Shown in pieces: positions 25,544 through 34,672 of a stretch of DNA of 60,849 bases; position 1 is the first letter of the stretch, and every line of letters begins with the position of its first letter. The translations under genes and the position numbers were made by a program. The stretch spans positions 1 through 60,849 of the forward strand of contig DATLOJ010000058.1 of assembly GCA_035536315.1 (NCBI GenBank), read 5' to 3'. The stretch is from DATLOJ01 sp035536315. Lineage in GTDB: Bacteria > Actinomycetota > CADDZG01 > JAHWKV01. The notes below the pieces were generated by a model that made no database searches, was not told the origin of the DNA, and saw only the letters and a list, made by a program, of their open reading frames with translations.

Positions 25544-26592
25544 GACGCCTTTTCATAGGGATTGTCGCCGCCGCACTGATGGGCTTCACGGTCCCAGCCG
25601 GTGCAGACCATCAGTTCGCCCACCGCAAGCCCTCGGGGCCTGCTCCCAAACAGTTCGCGGCCGACTTCGCTCCCCCGCTCGACTCGGAGTGGAAGTGGGA
25701 GATTGGTGGCTTTGGTGGAACCGCAAGAGGTACGCCGCTCAATTACAACCCGGTCATCCTCGTGCACGGTCAGGCGTACGACCACGCCTTCTGGAGTGCG
25801 GGGGCCGAAGTTCCTCCGAGCATCATGAACGTGCGCAATTACCTGAAGTCCCAGGGATATTCGGACCAGGAGGTATGGGCCTTCTCCTATAACGGGGCCG
25901 GCTGCATGAACACCTCTGGATGCGGTACTAACAACGAAACCAACGTTCCGGACTTCTTTGCGTTCATGCAAGCGGTCATGGAGTACACGGGATCGGCGAA
26001 GGTCGACGTCGTCGCGCACTCGCTTGGAGTCACGATTGTCCGCAAGTCCATCCAGACTCATCCAGAACTGCTCGGCCAGATCGAAGACCTCGTGCTTGCT
26101 GCGGGAGCCAACCACGGCACTTCGTCATGCAGAGGGAACGAAACTTTTTGGTTTGGATGCGACGAGATCGTGCCAGGCTCTCAATGGCTCGCCGACCTGA
26201 ACTCCTGGGATCCGGCCGGGGAAGGCGACGAGACTCCGGGACCAATCCGCTACATGACCATCTACGACCCGGTTGCTGACAACTTCTTCGTGAATGCGGG
26301 AATCTACGACGATACGAAGAGCCCCCGCTTGACCGGCGCAAACAACAACGAGCTGCCGGGCGCGCTGCATCTTCCGCTTGCAAGGGGGCAAGCCGCACTT
26401 CGCCTCTGGGTTCCGTTCATCAAGTCGAACAACAACGTCGTTCAATCCTCGACTGCCACTTCCGAGGAAGGTCGCGCTTCCATCGGCTCTCTTGCCGTAG
26501 GGGGTCCTCCGTTTCTGCCCACACTCGGTCTGGTCCTCGTAGCTATCGCGATCGCAATCTTGGTACCGAACAGAAGAGTGATTCGACAGTAG
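25540..26592 (+). CDS. Secreted, membrane-anchored lipase/esterase (alpha/beta hydrolase)
   Basis: 350 residues from ATG 25540. Signal peptide 1-23 (IGIVAAALMGFTVPAGAD). VILVHGQAYDH is the oxyanion region and VVAHSLGVTIVR the nucleophile elbow, as in class 2 lipases related to PF01674. Four cysteines in short loops (CMNTSGC and SCRGNETFWFGC) suggest disulphides outside the cell. The C-terminus has FLPTLG, a hydrophobic segment and basic residues (NRRVIRQ), a sortase-like or simple membrane anchor; FLPTLG is not a strict LPxTG. Co-translation with the acyl-CoA ligase suggests the lipase frees an acid that the ligase activates. It converges on the acyl-CoA dehydrogenase gene with an 11-bp gap. 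Confidence 0.85.
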   Translation: MRRLFIGIVAAALMGFTVPAGADHQFAHRKPSGPAPKQFAADFAPPLDSEWKWEIGGFGGTARGTPLNYNPVILVHGQAYDHAFWSAGAEVPPSIMNVRNYLKSQGYSDQEVWAFSYNGAGCMNTSGCGTNNETNVPDFFAFMQAVMEYTGSAKVDVVAHSLGVTIVRKSIQTHPELLGQIEDLVLAAGANHGTSSCRGNETFWFGCDEIVPGSQWLADLNSWDPAGEGDETPGPIRYMTIYDPVADNFFVNAGIYDDTKSPRLTGANNNELPGALHLPLARGQAALRLWVPFIKSNNNVVQSSTATSEEGRASIGSLAVGGPPFLPTLGLVLVAIAIAILVPNRRVIRQ

Positions 26593-26603
26593 GTAGCGGC
26601 ACC

Positions 26604-27803
26604 TCACTCGCCCTTCTTGAGCTCCTCTCGAGCGATCACCATCTTGTGAACCTCGTCTGCCCCGTCGACGATGTGGAGGGTCCGCGCGTGCGCGTACATG
26701 ACGGCGAGCGGAAAGTCGTCGGACAGTCCGGCCCCCCCGTGCACCTGAATGGCCCGGTCGACCACCCAGGTCGCGGTCTCGGCAGCCGCGACTTTTATCG
26801 CGGAGATCTCGGTCCTTGCAGAACCCTTTCCGTGAACATCCATGGCCCACGCTGCTTTCAATGTCAGCAGGCGGACCTGCTCGATCCTTATCCGTGACTC
26901 GGCAATCCATTCCCGAATGACCCCCTGCTTGGCCAAAGGGATTCCAAACGCAACACGGGTCTTTGCCCTCGCACACATCATGTCGAGAGCGCGCTCGGCC
27001 ATCCCGACCGCGCGCATGCAGTGATGAATACGGCCGGGGCCGAGCCTTGCCTGTCCGATCATGAACCCGGCCCCCTCGCCGCCGAGAAAATTGTCAACCG
27101 GGACGCGGACATCCTTGAACTCGATCTCGCAGTGACCGTGCCCTTCGTCGTAACCAAAGACGGGGAGCGTCCTCACTACATTCACACCCGGCGTGTCCAT
27201 TGGAATTAGAACGAGGCTGTGTTGCATGTACTTCTCGGCTTCTGGATTGCTGCGGCCTAGAAACAGGATGACCTTGCATCGTGGGTCTGCTGCCCCGGTC
27301 GTCCACCACTTCCGGCCGTTGATGATCAGTTCGTCACCTTCACGCTCGATCGTGCTCTCGAGATTGGTGGGGTCGGAGCTGGCAACCTGCGGTTCCGTCA
27401 TCGCGAAGCACGATCGGATGGTGCCGTTGAGTAGCGGCCGAAGCCACTCTTGCTGCTGCTCGGGTGTCCCGAACTCGGCAAGGATCTCCATGTTTCCCGT
27501 ATCCGGGGCCGCGCAGTTCAGGGCCTCTGGAGCGATGTAGCTGCGCCCCGTGATCTCGGCAAGCGGCGCGTACTCGAGATTCTTAAGGCCCGGCCCCCAT
27601 TTCTCGTCGGCCATAAACAGATTCCAGAGGCCGAACTGTTGTGCCTTCTCCTTAAGCTCCTCCATGACTCCAGGAGCGGCGCGCGATTCAGAGATCCGAA
27701 GCTGATCCGCGTAGACCGCCTCGTTCGGGTAGACGTGGGTGTCCATGAAATCGAGAAGCCGGCCTTGGAGCTCCTGCACGCGCTCGCTGTGCTCGAAGTC
27801 CAT
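26604..27803 (-). CDS. Acyl-CoA dehydrogenase
   Basis: 399 residues, full length. The FAD/substrate motif CFAMTEPQVASSDPTNL (about 132-148), GRKWWTTGAADPRC, and the C-terminal IQVHGGAGLSDDFPLAVMYA with DGADEVHKMVIA are typical of the ACAD10/11-like branch, where the catalytic acid lies in the last segment. It introduces a double bond alpha-beta to the CoA thioester, passing electrons to an electron-transfer flavoprotein. It follows the flavin reductase gene by 2 bp and belongs to the leftward transcript of the second Liv importer. Confidence 0.94.
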   Translation of the reverse strand: MDFEHSERVQELQGRLLDFMDTHVYPNEAVYADQLRISESRAAPGVMEELKEKAQQFGLWNLFMADEKWGPGLKNLEYAPLAEITGRSYIAPEALNCAAPDTGNMEILAEFGTPEQQQEWLRPLLNGTIRSCFAMTEPQVASSDPTNLESTIEREGDELIINGRKWWTTGAADPRCKVILFLGRSNPEAEKYMQHSLVLIPMDTPGVNVVRTLPVFGYDEGHGHCEIEFKDVRVPVDNFLGGEGAGFMIGQARLGPGRIHHCMRAVGMAERALDMMCARAKTRVAFGIPLAKQGVIREWIAESRIRIEQVRLLTLKAAWAMDVHGKGSARTEISAIKVAAAETATWVVDRAIQVHGGAGLSDDFPLAVMYAHARTLHIVDGADEVHKMVIAREELKKGE

Positions 27804-27805
27804 AC

Positions 27806-28315
27806 CTACCAGTCCTCGAATAGTTCGATGGGAGACTCCCCTTCGCCGATCTCACGCAAGGCACCGTTGTAGAAGACGAGCGGCTTTGTGCTGTTGTCCA
27901 TTCTGGCTGTGACCTCGACTCTCCCAACTATCAACATGTGATCTGCAACGTCGAACTTCTGCTCGACCCTGCACGCAAACGCCGCGCCCGAGGCATTCGC
28001 GATTGGAATCTTCTCCAAATCGACAAAGTCGGAGAACTCACGGCTCTCGGAATCCCGTGCGAACGACCAGCAGAGTTCGTTGCTGCCAGAGGAGAGAATG
28101 CTTACGGCAAACATGCCGCTATCTTCCACCGCCGCCAGGGTTCTGCTGGGTTTCGCAAGGCTCACCAACACGAGCGGAGGCTCGAGTGAAATCGAAATAA
28201 GCGAATTGACAGTCATTCCCTCCGCGTTCCCCAATGAATCCGTGCTGGTCACGATGGCGACTCCAGTAGGCCATAACCTCATCGCTGCACGAAACTCCTC
28301 CCTTGTCACCCCCAA
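27806..28315 (-). CDS. Flavin reductase domain protein
   Basis: 169 residues. The flavin reductase-like fold is indicated by the start FRAAMRLWPTGVAIVTS, GMTVNSLISISLEPPLVLV and FAVSILSSGS. Members bind FMN/FAD and supply reduced flavin to a two-component monooxygenase. No monooxygenase gene is adjacent, so the partner may be elsewhere or the acyl-CoA dehydrogenase may be the neighbour in function. The TTG start at 28315 has GGAGTG six bases upstream. It lies 41 bp after the ATPase-MFS fusion gene and 2 bp before the dehydrogenase gene. Confidence 0.9.
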   Translation of the reverse strand: MGVTREEFRAAMRLWPTGVAIVTSTDSLGNAEGMTVNSLISISLEPPLVLVSLAKPSRTLAAVEDSGMFAVSILSSGSNELCWSFARDSESREFSDFVDLEKIPIANASGAAFACRVEQKFDVADHMLIVGRVEVTARMDNSTKPLVFYNGALREIGEGESPIELFEDW

Positions 28316-28356
28316 GGCTCACTCCGATTTCCACAAATGTCGGGGGACCTTTCCAT

Positions 28357-30354
28357 TCACGCAGGAGTCGCTGTCTGCTCGGCGATCTCGGATCGAAATG
28401 TCGAGACGTCTACTTTTCGAAGGAGCAGCATCGTGAACGCAAGGCCTACGGCTTCTATAAGAAACACACCGGAGTACGCCCACACGCTCGAGCTGGTAAC
28501 GCCAAGGACAAGTCCATGGATCGCCCCCCCACCGGCTGTGGCAAGCCCTTCTGCAACGGCTCGGGCCAGGGTCCAGAAACCCATGAACATCCCAACCGCG
28601 CCGGGTGTTGACATATCCATCATCAAAGAAAGGGCACCGACTGTAAGTATCCCAAGCCCGATCCCCATTAGAAGGATGGAACCTCGCAGGAGAGGCTGAT
28701 TCAGCAAGGGCCCGGACAGAGCGAGAAGAAGGAATGCCACCGAGCTGATCACCAGGCCGTAACCCGCGACCGTCTTCTTCGACTTCGTTCGGGACGCTCG
28801 CCCGCCAACAGCCATTCCGGCGAGCACCCCTGCAATTTGTATCGAGTTGAACATCGTGGTCTGCCTCACCGACAAGGAGAAGACCTCGCCTCCGAAAGGC
28901 TCGAGTACTGCTTGCTGGAGAAAGGCAAACGAAATAGCCAGAACCATGAAAGCGAAGAAGATGCGAGCCTGTTTGGAAGCGAGGGGTTTTAGCAAGCTCT
29001 CGATCGACCGATCGGGCGATTTCGGCTGCACGCCCCGCCGCTCAACTCCCGAGACCGCGACGTAGGTAAGAACCAGCAAGACTCCCGCCCCGGCCGCAAA
29101 AAGCAACTTTAGCCGTGACGCCGTGTACTCACTGAGAAAGCCGATGCTCATAGCGACCCCTGCCAAAATTCCGAGCATCAGCATCGAATACACGACTGAA
29201 GTGGTCCGCCCTCGTTCCTTTGCGTCCGTGAGATCGGCGAGCAGTGCAAAGTACGCTGCACCGGACGCGTACATGCCTGCGCCCATCAAACAAAGAACTG
29301 CTGTTGCGGCGATACCGGCCCGCACACCGCCCGCGCTTGCCATGTAAAGGGCGGCAAATGGCGTCAGGACAGTCGCCGCGGCAGTGGCAAGAGTGCCGCC
29401 GAGGATGTAGGGCGTTCGATGTTTGCCAAACACGGGCCTGCGGTCGCTCAGCCGGCCGACATAAATCGCCAGTGGGGCGGTCAGGTTGAAAGTCGCGAGG
29501 ACGGCCGCAGTCAGCCACAGCTCGATTCCGAGCTCCACCTTCATGATCCTGTTGAGAACGCCAAGAACGAGCACAGAAAGCATGCCCGCCGCGAACTCTC
29601 GAAGACCGATGCGCAATAGCCGGCGCAGCGGAATCGTAGGAGGTTGCATTGGGATCGCCAGCCTCTCCGCCTCGTCGAGCATGGTCGTTACCTGGTTCGG
29701 CTGAAGGCTCTCCCCCCTCCTGAGATCCTTGTCCGCTACTGCTGTCTCGCCTTTGTAGGGGGCAAGTTTCCCGCTTTCCAGGACGTAGATGGTGTCGCAG
29801 ACACTCTCCAGGAAAGCCCGGTCGTGCTCGACGACAACAATCCCCTTGCCTCGAGCCCGCCACTGAATGATCAACTGAGCCACTCTTGCACGCTCGGCCC
29901 CCGAAAGACCGGCCGTCGGCTCGTCTAAAAGGATCACCGAAGCTTCACCCTGAGCGGCGATGCTCAGCTCGAGCATTCTCCTCATACCGGTAGAGAGCTC
30001 ATCAACTCGCGCCTGCGATGGAACGTTTCCGCCGTTGGCACCGGCACGCAGGACCTTCCTGACCTCAGCCGCCGTGAGCGAGGGAAACATGGGGGATCCT
30101 TGAAATGTCCGATGCACCCCAAGCTCGATGCGCCGTCTCGCCGGCACCCTGAAAGTATTTGTGCCCGCTAGACGAACTTCGCCCTGGGCCGGGACAAGGC
30201 CCCCTATAGCGTCAAGCAGGGTGGTCTTTCCGCTACCGTTCGAGCCAACAACTCCAATTACCTCACCAGCAGACAGGCAAAGGTTCACCCCGTCCAGGAT
30301 CTTTCTCTCCCCGCGCGTTGCGGCCAGCCCGGCGACTTCCAGCACAACCGTCAT
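28357..30354 (-). CDS. LivG-like ATPase fused to a PucC-like MFS transporter
   Basis: 665 residues. About 1-215 is an ABC ATPase: Walker A GSNGSGKTT (37-45), Q-loop Gln85, signature LSTGMRRMLEL (120-130), Walker B VILLDEP (140-146), H-loop His177. Its helical subdomain is shorter than in usual LivG. After a linker, residues from about 244 to 650 form a 12-segment MFS domain of the PucC/BCD type, shown by GVLNRIMKVELGIELWLTAA and LSDRRPVFGKHRTPYILGG. PucC relatives are known from bacteriochlorophyll-antenna assembly; no photosynthesis genes are present here. ATG 30354 overlaps the stop of the LivH-M-F fusion gene (ATGA). Together with that gene it supplies both ATPases of one importer. An ATPase covalently linked to an MFS transporter is exceptional. 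Confidence 0.9.
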   Translation of the reverse strand: MTVVLEVAGLAATRGERKILDGVNLCLSAGEVIGVVGSNGSGKTTLLDAIGGLVPAQGEVRLAGTNTFRVPARRRIELGVHRTFQGSPMFPSLTAAEVRKVLRAGANGGNVPSQARVDELSTGMRRMLELSIAAQGEASVILLDEPTAGLSGAERARVAQLIIQWRARGKGIVVVEHDRAFLESVCDTIYVLESGKLAPYKGETAVADKDLRRGESLQPNQVTTMLDEAERLAIPMQPPTIPLRRLLRIGLREFAAGMLSVLVLGVLNRIMKVELGIELWLTAAVLATFNLTAPLAIYVGRLSDRRPVFGKHRTPYILGGTLATAAATVLTPFAALYMASAGGVRAGIAATAVLCLMGAGMYASGAAYFALLADLTDAKERGRTTSVVYSMLMLGILAGVAMSIGFLSEYTASRLKLLFAAGAGVLLVLTYVAVSGVERRGVQPKSPDRSIESLLKPLASKQARIFFAFMVLAISFAFLQQAVLEPFGGEVFSLSVRQTTMFNSIQIAGVLAGMAVGGRASRTKSKKTVAGYGLVISSVAFLLLALSGPLLNQPLLRGSILLMGIGLGILTVGALSLMMDMSTPGAVGMFMGFWTLARAVAEGLATAGGGAIHGLVLGVTSSSVWAYSGVFLIEAVGLAFTMLLLRKVDVSTFRSEIAEQTATPA

Positions 30355-32933
30355 CTGAGCTGAACCTCGCGGGACCTTTCGCGAACGGCCCCGTCTTTGA
30401 TTTCGAACTCTCTGTGACTGCCCTCGTTCGACGAGTGGGCAACTCTGATCACCGCAGTTCCTCTGGACGCGAAGGACCTTTCGAGCTCACGCGATACCTC
30501 ATCCAAGGTGGAGTCGAGTCCCGCGTCGAGCTCGTCGAGCATCAGGACGCGTGGTCGCTGGAACATTGTTTGGCAAAGTGCCACGAACCGCTGCTCGCCT
30601 CCTGAAAGACTCCCCGCCTTTCTATCAAGCATCGGAGTGGTCCGAGGAAACGACCCGATGCACACCTGGAGCATTTTGCGGAACTGAATCAGGTCTGGGT
30701 GGGAGTTAAAGGATGCGACCCTAAGGTTTTCTCTGACCGTAAGTTCTTCGAACACCGGGTTGTCGCCATCCACGAGAACCACGCCTGCCCTGGAAACCTC
30801 ATCGGGGTAGAGGGTCCCAAGATCCATCTGTCCCGCTCGAATCGATCCACGCGAAGGAACCAGCCCGGCAATCGCCTTCAAGAAAGTTGACTTACCCGAT
30901 CCGTTCGCGCCGGTCAGGGACACAACCTCTCCAGCGTCTAGCGTCAGCGACGCTCGCACAACGTCAGCGCCACCCGGATAAGAAACCTGCAGGTCACTCA
31001 CTTCGAGAACACCGCCGAAATCCTTGCGGCCCAAAGGCGCGAGGTCACCCCCTTCTCGACTGAACATCCTTGAAACGGCGGAGGCTGAAGCAAACCCGCC
31101 CGGAAGTAAAAGCAGCAGAAGCAAGATTCCGCCCCCCGTCCCCAGCAGTTCCCATGGCCCGTTCAGAAACAATGTCGCGCCCGACACCGCTGCGGCCCCC
31201 ATCGCTCCCCCCCAAACGCTTCCGGCACCTCCAACCACAACCATCGCGGTCAGCAGAATTGAGCGGTCGGCGCCCAGCGCTGCCGGATGAAGATCGAGTT
31301 GGTTAAAGAGGTACAGGAATCCCGCGACTCCGGCAACTGCTCCCGAGAGCACGTAAGCACAGACGCGAGCAAATCCTGCATTCAATCCATAAGCAGTGGC
31401 GACCCTCTCCGAATCCCTTACGGCGAGCATCTCCAAACCAAGCCGGCTCGCTCGCATCCATCTGGCAAGCCACAGGGATCCAGCCAGGGCAAAACAAATC
31501 AATAGCGAATTCCCAGCCGACCGTCCAAGAAGAGGCCACTCGGGTCCCAGTCCAACATCAGTCCGGCGCAGGACAGACGTGAGGGTGAACAGGCCCTGTG
31601 CCGCAACCGCGAATCCGATGGTGGCAACCGCGTACGGGAAGGGGCCCTTCGACTGAGCAGGCAAGGCGGCGACAACAGAAGCGGCCGCACCTGCCACTAC
31701 GCCCGCCGCTGCGGCCGCTGGATACCCCAACGGGACTGCTGCCGCTGCCGCAAAGGATCCTGCGCCCACGACAGCCCAGTGCCCCAGCGACAGCGTCCCG
31801 GTGAACACCGCGGCGATGGAAACCGCCGCTCCGGCGAGTGCAAAAACTCCCACAGATCCGATTCGCTGCGAGGTGCTCGACCCAACGCTGACAAGCACGA
31901 AGGTGGCGAGCGAGAGAGCGGCAACCGTCAGGGCAGCCATAGCCAAAGGCCGGCCTCTTATGCGTGCCACGTCGGCAAGAGCCTTCGACCTGACCCGGAG
32001 GGCCGCCGATGCCTCTCGGTCGAGTGCCAGAACTAAGAGGGCCAGGAGGAACAAGGCAACATCTGCAACTGCCGCCCTGTCCGTCACCCAAAGCACGCAC
32101 TGGTGTGCGACGCCGGTGAACATGGAAACCGCGGTAGCGGACAGGACTCCAGCCATTCTGGCCGCGACCGCTGGCAGTAATGCGAAAAGGATGAGGCTCG
32201 CGCCAGGGCCGGTATCGAGGGCGGGTCCGGAGAGAGTGAAGGTCATCGCCCCGGCCGCCGCTGCGAGCAACCCGGCGGTCAACCATGTCAGGGCCGAGAC
32301 CCTCCGCGCAGGAATACCGAGACACGCCGAGCGCTCGAAGTTGCTTCCGACCGCACGGGCCGCAACCCCGTGAAGGCTGCGCGAGTAGAACCACTTCCCG
32401 AATGCCACTCCCAGGACGGCTAGAGCTGCCGCGAGGACATGCTGGCTTTTGAACAAGACCGGAAACACGTCAATCGATAGTTCGAAAGGTGTGATCGGTT
32501 TAGGAAGACCTCCCGAAAACAAGATTCCGGCCCGCGCTGCTCCAAACAAGTAGGCGATCCCAACGCTCGCTGCGACAAGCGTCAGAGCCGGACGCGAGCG
32601 GAAGCGCCAGAGAACGAAGTGCGAGAAGAGCCCTGCCGCCGCCCCCACCACGCATCCGGTGAGTAGCGCTCCCCAAAACCCGAATCGGGATTCGGCCACA
32701 CGCGCGACGGTAACGCCGGTCAGCAAGGCCATCGAGGGTTGGGCGAGGTTCAGAAATCCATGCGTTCTGTAAATGAGAATCAGAGCCACCGAGCTGGCTG
32801 CAGTCACCAAACCGCCAAGGGCTCCCAGTAGAACTACGCCCGGAGGAACTCCACCGAGCACCGCGAAAGCTAGGAGCAATCCTCCTGCGATGATCCAGAG
32901 AAGAAGTGGCCGGCTGCTGTTATCTGAATTCAT
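30351..32933 (-). CDS. LivH-LivM-LivF triple fusion (two permeases and an ATPase)
   Basis: 860 residues from ATG 32933. Residues about 10-300 are a LivH-like permease (SSVALILIYRTHGFLNLAQ, VGSNFERSACLGIPARRVSA). About 320-625 are a LivM-like permease (VFTGTLSLGHWAVVGAGSF, EMLAVRDSERVATAYGLN). About 639-860 are a LivF-like ATPase: Walker A TGANGSGKST near 675-684, signature LSGGEQRFVAL near 776-786, Walker B RVLMLDELDAG, His833. The D-loop motif has Leu where Pro is usual, and the helical domain is shortened. All membrane parts and one ATPase are thus on one chain. The start overlaps the binding-protein gene by 14 nt and lacks a strong ribosome site, as expected for coupled translation. Confidence 0.9.
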   Translation of the reverse strand: MNSDNSSRPLLLWIIAGGLLLAFAVLGGVPPGVVLLGALGGLVTAASSVALILIYRTHGFLNLAQPSMALLTGVTVARVAESRFGFWGALLTGCVVGAAAGLFSHFVLWRFRSRPALTLVAASVGIAYLFGAARAGILFSGGLPKPITPFELSIDVFPVLFKSQHVLAAALAVLGVAFGKWFYSRSLHGVAARAVGSNFERSACLGIPARRVSALTWLTAGLLAAAAGAMTFTLSGPALDTGPGASLILFALLPAVAARMAGVLSATAVSMFTGVAHQCVLWVTDRAAVADVALFLLALLVLALDREASAALRVRSKALADVARIRGRPLAMAALTVAALSLATFVLVSVGSSTSQRIGSVGVFALAGAAVSIAAVFTGTLSLGHWAVVGAGSFAAAAAVPLGYPAAAAAGVVAGAAASVVAALPAQSKGPFPYAVATIGFAVAAQGLFTLTSVLRRTDVGLGPEWPLLGRSAGNSLLICFALAGSLWLARWMRASRLGLEMLAVRDSERVATAYGLNAGFARVCAYVLSGAVAGVAGFLYLFNQLDLHPAALGADRSILLTAMVVVGGAGSVWGGAMGAAAVSGATLFLNGPWELLGTGGGILLLLLLLPGGFASASAVSRMFSREGGDLAPLGRKDFGGVLEVSDLQVSYPGGADVVRASLTLDAGEVVSLTGANGSGKSTFLKAIAGLVPSRGSIRAGQMDLGTLYPDEVSRAGVVLVDGDNPVFEELTVRENLRVASFNSHPDLIQFRKMLQVCIGSFPRTTPMLDRKAGSLSGGEQRFVALCQTMFQRPRVLMLDELDAGLDSTLDEVSRELERSFASRGTAVIRVAHSSNEGSHREFEIKDGAVRERSREVQLR

Positions 32934-34491
32934 CGCGGCCGTACCGACGGCCGTTTTCGGGAAATACATAGGCGCCTGCAAGGCTGCCCCCGCCTCGATG
33001 CGCCGTGTTCGACCATTGCAGCACCGTAAAGTCCCCGACGATATTTCGCTCGGCCCGGTCCATGCTGAGCAACATGTTGGAGGAGGCAGGCGCTCCGAGA
33101 CCGCTGTATCGATATGGGGAGAACGCATCGAGTCCGGCACCGAAGGTCTTCGGATTCAAATTCGGACCAGCGTTCGTGATTCCCGTCACCAGCGGAAGAA
33201 GAGCCGAGTAGATATAGGGAGCCTGGGCAGGGGGCTCACCTCGACTCATGCTCATGTACTTGGTGTACCACTCACTTTGCCGTGACTGGTCGTCAATGAC
33301 GATGTCATGCATGAACTGCGGGTCGTAACAAGTAAGACCTTTGGCCCTGCCCCACTGATTGGCGTTGTAGAGCCTCACCATCGCGTGAGAGTCCTGCCCG
33401 GAACATGGCCAGATGAAGTAGTCCGGATGGTAGTCGTGACTCTCGGCAGCCGGGGTGAATGACATCGGAGTTCCAGCGTCCGGAATGATCACGGTATTCA
33501 CCCCGGCACCGACGAATTTGGCGATCACATTCGACGACTCCCCCTGGGCATCGGTAAGGCTGGCCGAAACGGAGGCGACCTCTACAACGTTGACACCCGA
33601 AGACCGGAGCCTGGCGACTACCTCGGGGATTGCTTCGACGAGCCCTGGATACTCCGCGTAAACAAGACCAAACCTTCGCGGTTCTTGATTCACAGTTCCA
33701 CGGTATGGGTCGTCTGCGACGCGCTCGGATAGATAACCCTGGACGGCGTCGAGCTGCGCGTCGAATGAAGCTGCGGAAGGTATGCAGTACCCGTTGGTCT
33801 TGCCATACATGCCGAAGTCCACGTTGAAAGTAGCGAGGCTGAAGACGCCGGCCCTTGCGAGCCGGGGACAGGTGTAGGCCGACAAGGATCCGTGGGCAGC
33901 GACTGCCGCGAACGGTTTCAGATCGCTCGCGATGTACTCGGCGGTCGCGCTCGCGTCTTCCGGACTGCTTCCCACATCTATGACTCTTCCCACAAGCTTT
34001 CGCCCATGAAGGTTGAACGGGAAGCCCATGATCGAGCCGCCACCTGCGGCATGCTTGTTTATGTACTCGATCCAGGTCTGGAATCCAACACCCTCGTCAA
34101 CGTTGGACTCGACTCCCGTCCCTTTCAGAAAGGCGCTCGTCCTGGTCTGGTCGCCTTTCCAGTAATAGACGACCTCAATATGGGTGTCGGTGATCCCATT
34201 GATGACCGTTCCGGCTTCGACGTCCTCGCGACTAGCCTCGGCTTTGGTTCGTCTAGCCTTTTTCGCCGTGTCCGTAGCAGATGATGGTGAGCCCGGCTGC
34301 TCTTGGGGAACGGCTTCGCCCGGACCCACGAACGGGCCGGAATCCTTAAACGACGCCTTCTTATTGCCCGGCTTTCCGTCGCTTCCGCATGCCGCTGCGA
34401 ATAGCAGCAGAGCCATCACCAACGCGAGCACCCTGAAAAGCGATTTCAGCTTGATGACCCTTCCACTCCTTGGGTTGATGGGGGCGAGGCG
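32920..34491 (-). CDS. Liv-type ABC importer substrate-binding lipoprotein (second importer)
   Basis: About 523 residues. A lipoprotein signal ends in LLLFAAAC with lipidation at that Cys, then a Lys/Glu-rich linker of about 80 residues precedes a type I binding fold (TVINGITDTHIEVVYYW, HGRKLVGRVIDVGS). It is the upstream gene of the second importer. Start choice is uncertain. TTG 34491 gives a long basic lead. ATC at 34455 would give MKLKSLFRVLALV, a textbook lipoprotein lead, with AAGGAG ten bases before it; the frame also reaches 34578. The mature protein is the same in all cases. The ligand is unknown. Confidence 0.82.
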   Translation of the reverse strand, partial: RLAPINPRSGRVIKLKSLFRVLALVMALLLFAAACGSDGKPGNKKASFKDSGPFVGPGEAVPQEQPGSPSSATDTAKKARRTKAEASREDVEAGTVINGITDTHIEVVYYWKGDQTRTSAFLKGTGVESNVDEGVGFQTWIEYINKHAAGGGSIMGFPFNLHGRKLVGRVIDVGSSPEDASATAEYIASDLKPFAAVAAHGSLSAYTCPRLARAGVFSLATFNVDFGMYGKTNGYCIPSAASFDAQLDAVQGYLSERVADDPYRGTVNQEPRRFGLVYAEYPGLVEAIPEVVARLRSSGVNVVEVASVSASLTDAQGESSNVIAKFVGAGVNTVIIPDAGTPMSFTPAAESHDYHPDYFIWPCSGQDSHAMVRLYNANQWGRAKGLTCYDPQFMHDIVIDDQSRQSEWYTKYMSMSRGEPPAQAPYIYSALLPLVTGITNAGPNLNPKTFGAGLDAFSPYRYSGLGAPASSNMLLSMDRAERNIVGDFTVLQWSNTAHRGGGSLAGAYVFPENGRRYGRDEFR

Positions 34492-34500
34492 GCGCAATCC

Positions 34501-34672
34501 TACCGTTAGAAGAGTTGACCGGCAGGGGCCCCGGGGCCCCCTGCGAAGAGATTTGGGCCCGGCCCCCAACTCGAGCAAATGTGACTTGGCACCCGGGGAG
34601 GTTGCAAAGGGAAAGCGGGGGCCCGGCTTACCCCTTAGTCACGAGGTTGCCTGGGGGGACAAAATGAGTGGC
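34501..34672. other. GC-rich intergenic region with strong self-complementary blocks
   Basis: Between the histidine-rich protein gene and the second binding-protein gene, both leftward. 34522-34544 is almost fully self-complementary (GCAGGGG, eight-base palindrome core CCCCGGGG, CCCCCTGC). Further GGGCCC-containing blocks lie at 34554-34564 and near 34618-34631. No T-run follows on the minus strand, so these are not typical intrinsic terminators. They could be Rho-independent-like stops of atypical form or leader structure of the importer mRNA. No gene is supported. Confidence 0.45.

Noticed and set aside
28357..30354. Photosynthesis-related function from the PucC-like domain
   Set aside because: No bacteriochlorophyll, reaction-centre or antenna genes in the window; the context is an ABC importer with acyl-CoA enzymes.
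34522..34544. GC palindrome as a terminator of the histidine-rich gene
   Set aside because: No T-run follows on the minus strand and it lies about 130 bp after the stop; kept only as a structural note.
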